Assembly: GCF_014651015.1 (NCBI RefSeq)
Contig: NZ_BMWB01000019.1
Coordinates: forward strand, 1-64,000
Direction of reading: 5' to 3'
DNA length: 64,000 bases
Source: Streptomyces xantholiticus
GTDB taxonomy: Bacteria; Actinomycetota; Actinomycetes; Streptomycetales; Streptomycetaceae
In this document: positions 58,707-64,000 of the stretch, piece by piece
Position numbering within the stretch: the stretch's first letter is position 1
Layout of the letters: the number at the start of each line of letters is the position of its first letter
The notes under the pieces: model-generated
What the model was told of the DNA's origin: nothing
Seen by the model: only the letters and a program-made list of their open reading frames with translations
The model's database searches: none
Made by a program: the position numbers and the translations under genes

Positions 58707-61655
58707 ATGGACCGTGACAGCGGGCCACGCGTACCGAACCAGCGCGCTCCGCTCGCGAGCGAAGACGCCGAGCTCCACTTCAGCGTGCTCGGCCCGGTAC
58801 GGGTGCGGCGGGGTGCGCAGACCCTGCCGCCCGGCTCGCCGCAGCAGCGTGCCCTGCTGGTCGCGCTGCTGCTCCGCGACGGACGCACCGCCACGGCCCA
58901 TGAGCTGATCGACGCGATCTGGGGCGAGGAACCCCCGTCGCAGGCACTCGCCGCCGTCCGTACATACGCCTCCCGGCTGCGCAAGGCGCTCACCTCCGAG
59001 ACCTTGGTCAGCGAGTCGGGCGGCTACGCGCTGCGCATCGGGCGCGACGCCCTCGACCTCGCCGTGGCGCAGGAACTGGCGGCCGAGGCGTACAAGGCCA
59101 ACACGGCGGGAGACCGCGCCCAGGCCCGGGCACTGCTCAACAAGGTGCTGGGCCTGTGGGACGGCGAACCGCTCGCCAACGTGCCGGGACCCTATGCGGA
59201 GAACCAGCGCACCCGGCTCGTGGAATGGGGTCTGCAACTGCTGGAGACCCGGCTCGACATCGACCTGGAGGTCGGCCGTCACGCCGAGGCCGTCTCCGAG
59301 CTGACGGCGCTCACCGCCACGCACCCGCTGCGGGAGCGGCTGCGCGAGCTGCTGATGCTGGCGCTGTACCGCAGCGGGCGGCAGGCGGAGGCGCTCGCCG
59401 TCTACGCGGACACCCGCCGGCTGCTCGCCGACGAACTGGGTGTCGACCCGCGGCCCGAGCTGTCCAGCCTCCAGCAACGCATCCTGCAGGCCGACGCCGA
59501 ACTGGCCTGCCCCTGCGAGGAGTCCGCACCGGCGCCGCAGCTCACCCGGCCCGCCCAGCTCCCCGCCACCGTCCCCGACTTCACCGGCCGGTCGTCCTTC
59601 GTGGCCGAGCTGGGCGGCCAACTCGCCACCGCCGAAGGCTCGGTGATGGCCGTCTCCGCGCTCGCCGGCATCGGCGGCGTCGGCAAGACGACACTCGCCG
59701 TCCATGTGGCGCACCAGGCGCGCAAGCACTTCCCCGACGGCCAGCTTTACGTGGACCTCCAGGGCACCGGCAACCGGGCCGCTGAACCCGAGACCGTCCT
59801 CGGCTCGTTCCTGCGCGCCCTGGGCACGGCGGACTCCGCCATCCCGGACACGCTGGACGAGCGGGCGGCGCTGTACCGCTCGGCACTGGACGGGCGGCGG
59901 ATACTGGTCCTGCTCGACAACGCCCGCGACGCCGCCCAGGTCCGGCCCCTGCTGCCCGGCACCGCCGGGTGCGCGGCACTGATCACCAGCCGGGTCCGGA
60001 TGGTCGACCTCGCGGGTGCGCACCTGGTGGACCTGGACGTGATGTCCCCCGACGAGGCGTTGCAGCTCTTCACCCGGATCGTCGGCGCGGAACGCGTCGG
60101 CGCGGAACGGGAGGCGGCGCTGGACGTGGTCGCGGCGTGCGGCTTCCTGCCGCTGGCGATCCGCATCGCCGCTTCGCGACTGGCGGCCCGCCGCACCTGG
60201 ACCGTGTCGGTCCTCGCGGCCAAACTCGCCGACGAACGACGCAGGCTGGACGAACTCCAGGCCGGCGATCTGGCGGTGAAGGCCACGTTCGAGCTGGGCT
60301 ACGGGCAGCTCGAGCCGGCCCAGGCCCGGGCGTTCCGCCTGCTGGGCCTCGCGGACGGCCCCGACATCTCGCTCGCCGCGGCCGCGGCCGTACTGGACCT
60401 GCCGCCGCACGAGACGGAGGACCTGCTGGAAGCGCTGGTCGACACGTCCCTGCTGGAGTCCGCGGCACCGGGGCGGTACCGGTACCACGACCTTGTGCGT
60501 CTCTACGCGCGTGCATGCGCGGAGAGGGACGAGCAGCCCCCTGCGGAGCGGGAGGCGGCGCTGTCACGGCTGCTGGACTTCTACCTGGCGACGGCGGCGC
60601 GCGTCTTCGCCATGGAGCGGCCCGGCGACCGGCTGGTGACCCACCTCGAGCCGACGGGCGACGCCGGGCTGACGTTCACACGCCTCGAGGACGCGCAGGA
60701 CTGGCTGTACGCGGAGGCCAACTGCCTTCTCGCCTGCGCCAGGCAGGCGTCGCCCGGCCCACAGCTGCGCCGGGCGGTCGATCTGCTCTGGGCGGCGCAG
60801 AACCTGGCCGAGTCGGGTGCGAACTCGAAGGTCTACGAGTCGGTGGCCTGCGCGGCGGTCGAGGTGGCGCGCACCGCAGGTGACACCCGTACCGAGGCGC
60901 GGGCCCGGACGTCCATGACCAACGTCCACCTGGTGGCGGGCCGTTACGACGAGGCCGACGAACAGGCCGCGCAGGCAGCGTCGCTGGCCCGCGCGGCGAA
61001 CGACCCGGCGCCGGTCTACTGGTCCGACAACGACCGGGGGATCATCGCGTTCAACCAGGGACGCCACGGCGAGGCCGAGGAGCATCTGCGGCGGGCGATG
61101 GCGGGGTCACGGGCGGACGGCAATCTGCCCGGCGAGGCCAGCGCCCTGTGCAACCTGTCGCGGATCCACGTCGTCACCGACCGCCCGGACGAGGCCATTG
61201 CCCTTGCCCGCGAGGGCGTGGCGCTGTACGACCGGATCGGTCATGCACTGCGGTTGGCCAACGCACGGTACGCCCTGGGCATCGCGTTGACGGGAGCCGG
61301 CCGGCCGGCGGAGGCGCTTCAGGAGCTGCACACCGCACTCGACCTGTTCGAGTCGAACCGGCAACGGCTGTGGGAGGGCACCACGCACTTCCGGATCGCG
61401 CAGGCCCATTTCGCCGCGCGGCGCCCCGCACAGGCAGCCCAGCATGCCGAACAGGCACTGGCGATCGGCTGCATCGGCGGCGACCGGACCCGCGGGAACA
61501 CTCTGATCACGCTCGGCAGGGCGCTGGAGGTTCTCGGACAGGCGGACCGGGCACGCGCGTGCTGGCGCGAGGCGCTCCTGCTGCACGAACAGTCCGGCGC
61601 GGCCGAGGCCGAGGAGGCCCGGCATCTGCTCGCCACTCCGCTCAGGGCTGCCTGA
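58707..61655 (+). CDS. afsR: AfsR-family SARP regulator (SARP-NB-ARC-TPR)
   Basis: This 982-aa regulator is close to the length of S. coelicolor AfsR. It has a winged-helix DNA-binding domain (HFSVLGPVRVRRGAQTLPPG, residues about 23-110), a bacterial transcriptional activation domain (about 115-270), an NB-ARC ATPase with Walker A GIGGVGKTT (321-329) and VLLDNARDA, and a C-terminal TPR array (about 690-970). In S. coelicolor AfsR is phosphorylated by AfsK and switches on afsS to raise antibiotic production. The AfsS-like gene is directly downstream here, which supports the symbol. ATG 58707 has AGGGGG upstream. Confidence 0.88.
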   Translation: MDRDSGPRVPNQRAPLASEDAELHFSVLGPVRVRRGAQTLPPGSPQQRALLVALLLRDGRTATAHELIDAIWGEEPPSQALAAVRTYASRLRKALTSETLVSESGGYALRIGRDALDLAVAQELAAEAYKANTAGDRAQARALLNKVLGLWDGEPLANVPGPYAENQRTRLVEWGLQLLETRLDIDLEVGRHAEAVSELTALTATHPLRERLRELLMLALYRSGRQAEALAVYADTRRLLADELGVDPRPELSSLQQRILQADAELACPCEESAPAPQLTRPAQLPATVPDFTGRSSFVAELGGQLATAEGSVMAVSALAGIGGVGKTTLAVHVAHQARKHFPDGQLYVDLQGTGNRAAEPETVLGSFLRALGTADSAIPDTLDERAALYRSALDGRRILVLLDNARDAAQVRPLLPGTAGCAALITSRVRMVDLAGAHLVDLDVMSPDEALQLFTRIVGAERVGAEREAALDVVAACGFLPLAIRIAASRLAARRTWTVSVLAAKLADERRRLDELQAGDLAVKATFELGYGQLEPAQARAFRLLGLADGPDISLAAAAAVLDLPPHETEDLLEALVDTSLLESAAPGRYRYHDLVRLYARACAERDEQPPAEREAALSRLLDFYLATAARVFAMERPGDRLVTHLEPTGDAGLTFTRLEDAQDWLYAEANCLLACARQASPGPQLRRAVDLLWAAQNLAESGANSKVYESVACAAVEVARTAGDTRTEARARTSMTNVHLVAGRYDEADEQAAQAASLARAANDPAPVYWSDNDRGIIAFNQGRHGEAEEHLRRAMAGSRADGNLPGEASALCNLSRIHVVTDRPDEAIALAREGVALYDRIGHALRLANARYALGIALTGAGRPAEALQELHTALDLFESNRQRLWEGTTHFRIAQAHFAARRPAQAAQHAEQALAIGCIGGDRTRGNTLITLGRALEVLGQADRARACWREALLLHEQSGAAEAEEARHLLATPLRAA

Positions 61656-61675
61656 GCCCGCGGGAAAGCGCGGGC
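61656..61675 (+). terminator. Short hairpin at the afsR stop
   Basis: GCCCGCG and CGCGGGC flank a 6-nt loop immediately after the stop codon, separating afsR from the afsS promoter. Confidence 0.45.
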
Positions 61676-61681
61676 CAGGGC

Positions 61682-61703
61682 GTTCATCGATTGTTTATGC
61701 TCA
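61682..61703 (+). promoter_or_regulatory. 11-bp direct repeats upstream of afsS (AfsR/PhoP box-like)
   Basis: GTTCATCGATT (61682-61692) followed directly by GTTTATGCTCA (61693-61703) forms two 11-nt direct repeats with GTTYAT starts. In S. coelicolor AfsR and PhoP share such direct repeats over the -35 region of afsS. A CTCAAT at 61713-61718 could be the -10. Confidence 0.5.
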
Positions 61704-61847
61704 TCCGACACTCTCAATCGTGCTCGGTCCGACGCGTCGGGGGGCCAACTGGACCGGTACTCGGCCTTCTGCCCGGAGGCCATCGGGGGAGTCTCTGGGC
61801 GGAAGGCCACCTTCAGCCACATCGGTCGATCCCATCGGGGGATGAAC

Positions 61848-62192
61848 ATGAACAGCACCGAGAAGAACAGCGAGCAGATCACGACCATGGGCGACCACCA
61901 CTCGCCGGCGCCGCCCGCCGACGACACGATCACCACGATGGGCGACCACCACTCGCCGGTTCCGCCGGCCGACGGCAGCACCATCACGACGCTCGGTGAC
62001 CACCACTCGCCGGTTCCGCCGGCCGACGGCAGCACCATCAGGACGATGGGCGACCACCACTCGCCGGTTCCGCCGGCCGACGGCAGCACCATCAGGACGA
62101 TGGGCGACCACCACTCGCCGGTTCCGCCGGCCGACGGCAGCACCATCAGGACGATGGGCGACCACCACTCGCCCGCACCGCCGAAGGGCTGA
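61848..62192 (+). CDS. afsS: AfsS-like small repeat protein
   Basis: This 114-aa protein starts at ATG 61848 (GGGGG 6 nt upstream; ATG 61842 is an in-frame alternative). It consists of six near-identical 17-18 residue repeats, each with ITTMGDHHSPVPPADGS-like sequence. AfsS of S. coelicolor is a 63-aa protein with fewer repeats of a related T-x-D/G-x-H-x-P type and stimulates secondary metabolism downstream of AfsR; its mechanism is unclear. The position behind afsR, the box-like repeats in the promoter and the terminator after it support the call. The repeat number is expanded, and the 54-bp DNA repeats could vary by slippage. Confidence 0.8.
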   Translation: MNSTEKNSEQITTMGDHHSPAPPADDTITTMGDHHSPVPPADGSTITTLGDHHSPVPPADGSTIRTMGDHHSPVPPADGSTIRTMGDHHSPVPPADGSTIRTMGDHHSPAPPKG

Positions 62193-62215
62193 CAAGGAGC
62201 CACTCACGACGGGGA

Positions 62216-62254
62216 ACGGCCGCGGCGGCGCGGAGGGGAAGCCGCCGCGGCCGT
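62216..62254. terminator. Hairpin terminator between afsS and the acyl-CoA ligase
   Basis: ACGGCCGCGGCGGC (62216-62229) pairs with 62241-62254 (one G-T-free 14-bp stem) across an 11-nt loop, between convergent genes. Confidence 0.7.
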
Positions 62255-62274
62255 GGCATGTCCCCTGACCGCCG

Positions 62275-63837
62275 TCAGGCGGCGCCTTGGCGCAGCTCGG
62301 TCTTCAGTACCTTTCCGCTCGCGTTGCGCGGCAGTTCGGTGACGAACTCGACCTGCCGGGGCACCTTGTAGTTCGCCATCTCCCGCCGCGACCAGGCGAT
62401 CAGGTCGTCGGACGTGAGGGTCGAGCCGGGCCGGCGGACCGCGTACGCCTTGCAGACCTCGCCGAGCCGCGGGTCGGGGATTCCGATGACGGCGATGTCG
62501 GCGATGTCCGGGTGCAGGCCGAGCAGTTGCTCGATCTCCGCGGGGTATGCGTTGAAGCCGCCGACGATGAACATGTCCTTGATCCGGTCGGTGATCCGCA
62601 GATTCCCCGCCCCGTCGAGGACGCCGATGTCGCCGGTGCGCAGCCAGCCGTCGGGCGTGATCGCGGCGGCCGTGCCCTCCGGGTCCTCGAAGTAGCCCCG
62701 CATCACGTTGTGTCCGCGCACCAGGATCTCGCCCGGCTCGCCCGGTGCGGCGAGGACACGGACCTCGGTGCCGGGTATCGCACGGCCGGAGGTGGCGGCG
62801 ACGACGCCGGGGTCGTCGCCCCGGCGACACATGGTGACGAGGCCGCCGGCCTCCGAGAGGCCGTACGCGGTCAGGACGGTCGCGATGCGCAGCTCGCCGC
62901 GCAGCCGTTCGACCAGCCGGAGCGGGACGACGGCGGCGCCGGTGACGACGAGGCGCAGGGCGCTCAGATCGTGGCGGTCACGGGCCGGGTGGTCGAGCAG
63001 TGACTGGTGCAGGGTGGGCGGACCAGGGAGTACGGAGATGCGCTCGGCGGCGATGTTGGCGAGGACCGTGTCCACATTGAAGACGGGCTGCGGGACCATC
63101 GTGGCGCCGCGGGTGAGGCAGGCGATGATGCCGGCCTTGTAGCCGAAGGTGTGGAAGAACGGGTTCACGATGAGATAGCGGTCGCCTTCGCGCAGCCCGG
63201 CGAGCTCGCTCCACAGGTCGTAGCAGCGCAGCGTCTGGGCGTGGGTGATGACCGCGCCCTTGGGGGTGCCGGTGGTGCCCGAGGTGTAGACGATGTCTGA
63301 CGGGTCGCGGGGCGTGACGGTGTCGGAGCGCTCGCGCACCCGGGTGGCAGGGACGTCGTCGCCGCCCGCCAGGAAGTCCTTCCAGGTGCGGTAGTCCTGC
63401 GGAGCGGTGTCGGCGAGGACCACGACCTGTTCCAGGTCGGGAAGCTGCACGTCCGCGCGGCGCAGCGAGGCGACGTAGGACGTGCCGAGGAAGGTGCCGG
63501 TGACGAAGAGGAGTCTTGCGCGGGAACGGCGGAGCACATGGGCGGCCTCCGTGCCCTTGAAGCGGGTGTTGAGGGGCACGAGCACACCGCCTGCGCTCAC
63601 GGCGCCGAGCGCGGCGACGATCCAGTCGAGGGTGTTCGGCGCCCAGATCGCGACCCGGTCGCCCTTGAGTGTCCCGGAGGCGATGCACGCGGCGGCGGCG
63701 CGCTCGACGCGTTCGCCGAGTTCCGCGTACGAGACGCGGGTGCGGCCGTCGACGACTGCCTCCCGCTCCCCGTAGCGCTGCGCGGCACTTCGTACCAGCT
63801 GCGCGATGGTGCCCCACTCCAGGTCGCCGCGTCGCAT
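62275..63837 (-). CDS. Acyl-CoA synthetase (class I adenylate-forming, FadD-like)
   Basis: This 520-aa enzyme has the AMP-binding P-loop YTSGTTGTPKGAVITH, the AYGLSEAGG motif, GWLRTGDIGVLDGAGNLRIT (with the hinge Asp), and the C-terminal catalytic lysine in LPRNASGKVLK. It activates a carboxylic acid to its CoA thioester; its nearest look-alikes are FadD3-type ligases of steroid/lipid side-chain catabolism, but the specificity is inference. ATG 63837 has GGGAGG upstream. It is divergent from the thiolase-like gene across a perfect CTGACG-N3-CGTCAG operator. Confidence 0.93.
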   Translation of the reverse strand: MRRGDLEWGTIAQLVRSAAQRYGEREAVVDGRTRVSYAELGERVERAAAACIASGTLKGDRVAIWAPNTLDWIVAALGAVSAGGVLVPLNTRFKGTEAAHVLRRSRARLLFVTGTFLGTSYVASLRRADVQLPDLEQVVVLADTAPQDYRTWKDFLAGGDDVPATRVRERSDTVTPRDPSDIVYTSGTTGTPKGAVITHAQTLRCYDLWSELAGLREGDRYLIVNPFFHTFGYKAGIIACLTRGATMVPQPVFNVDTVLANIAAERISVLPGPPTLHQSLLDHPARDRHDLSALRLVVTGAAVVPLRLVERLRGELRIATVLTAYGLSEAGGLVTMCRRGDDPGVVAATSGRAIPGTEVRVLAAPGEPGEILVRGHNVMRGYFEDPEGTAAAITPDGWLRTGDIGVLDGAGNLRITDRIKDMFIVGGFNAYPAEIEQLLGLHPDIADIAVIGIPDPRLGEVCKAYAVRRPGSTLTSDDLIAWSRREMANYKVPRQVEFVTELPRNASGKVLKTELRQGAA

Positions 63838-63868
63838 CGGATGCCTCCCGTACGCCCGTCCGCTGTAG

Positions 63869-63883
63869 CTGACGGTACGTCAG
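63869..63883. promoter_or_regulatory. Palindromic operator CTGACG-GTA-CGTCAG
   Basis: Identical to the 57603 site. It lies centrally in the 66-bp gap between the divergent acyl-CoA ligase and thiolase-like genes, so one bound dimer could control both. Confidence 0.8.
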
Positions 63884-63903
63884 ATTAGCTGTACGCTCCG
63901 GCC

Positions 63904-64000
63904 ATGGCGACCCTCAAGGACAAGGCAGCGATAGTCGGAATCGGTCAGACGGACTTCGCCAAGCGGCTGCCGGAGCCGGAGAAGACGCTGGCCTGCCGCG
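63904..64000 (+). CDS. Thiolase/lipid-transfer-protein-like enzyme, N-terminus (cut by window edge)
   Basis: The 32 visible residues (MATLKDKAAIVGIGQTDFAK, continuing to EKTLACR) match the start of SCP2-thiolase-like lipid-transfer proteins, which take part in retro-aldol or thiolytic side-chain cleavage in steroid/lipid catabolism. There is no Shine-Dalgarno; the start lies 20 bp after the operator, so the transcript may be very short-led. The catalytic parts are outside the window. Confidence 0.78.
   Translation, partial: MATLKDKAAIVGIGQTDFAKRLPEPEKTLACR

Noticed and set aside
61881..62180. CRISPR-like regular repeats
   Set aside because: The 54-bp units are contiguous, have no spacers and encode the AfsS repeats in frame; no cas gene is nearby.
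62269..62280. Half-site CCGTCAGG as a further copy of the catabolic operator
   Set aside because: Only one half is present, and it overlaps the stop of the acyl-CoA ligase gene; the partner half-site is absent. A lone GCTGACGC near 58639 was rejected for the same reason.
1..64000. tRNA, rRNA, prophage or insertion-sequence genes
   Set aside because: I saw no cloverleaf-like tRNA, rRNA block, transposase, integrase or phage structural gene anywhere in the window.

Overview
The window is high-GC DNA from a Streptomyces-type actinomycete. The evidence is third-position GC bias, frequent GTG starts, 1-8 nt start/stop overlaps, an AfsR-type SARP regulator next to an AfsS-like gene, XRE(DUF5753)/DUF397 pairs, FbiC for F420 synthesis, and several LLM-class (F420/FMN) oxidoreductases. 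The order Dac, GPP34, XRE, FbiC, afsR, afsS resembles the S. coelicolor SCO4425-SCO4442 neighbourhood as I remember it; accessory blocks are inserted between the shared genes. The taxon call is inference.

Layout. 0-1.7 kb: an ECF-like sigma factor cut by the left edge with its promoter, a frameshifted TetR remnant and a small membrane protein. 1.7-11.7 kb: an enzyme-rich, tightly coupled minus-strand cluster (MFS exporter, small protein, tandem SnoaL protein, two P450s, a CrtI-like FAD oxidoreductase, an ABC1 kinase, a Rieske protein) with a divergent methyltransferase. It looks like a natural-product tailoring locus without a recognisable core synthase. 12-26.3 kb: mostly conserved chromosomal genes (AlkZ-like protein, CxxC/membrane pair, large membrane protein, D-Ala-D-Ala carboxypeptidase, GPP34, XRE/DUF397, SDR, ADP-ribosylglycohydrolase). 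26.5-30.8 kb: fbiC, a secreted protein with a structured leader, and a decayed partial copy of fbiC.

30.9-38.5 kb: a polymorphic-toxin island. A coupled SseB-like gene, an ESX-like gene and a 1587-aa RHS/YD protein end in a lower-GC variable tip, followed by a probable immunity gene, a wrecked HATPase gene and two Imm50-like orphan immunity genes. 38.7-41.8 kb: HATPase/XRE/DUF397/HTH regulators. 41.9-47.5 kb: LLM oxidoreductase, Tat-exported PHP hydrolase, VOC protein, DMT and APC transporters.

47.7-64 kb: catabolic genes (aldehyde dehydrogenase, amidohydrolases, LLM oxidoreductases, SDR, acyl-CoA ligase, thiolase-like protein) interleaved with afsR/afsS, a polysaccharide deacetylase, LysE and gene remnants. 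Six copies (five perfect, one 14/15) of the palindrome CTGACG-N3-CGTCAG lie in front of the catabolic genes between 52.7 and 63.9 kb and at the SDR near 24.2 kb. This indicates one repressor-controlled, probably F420/CoA-dependent, lipid-type catabolic regulon whose regulator is not visible here.
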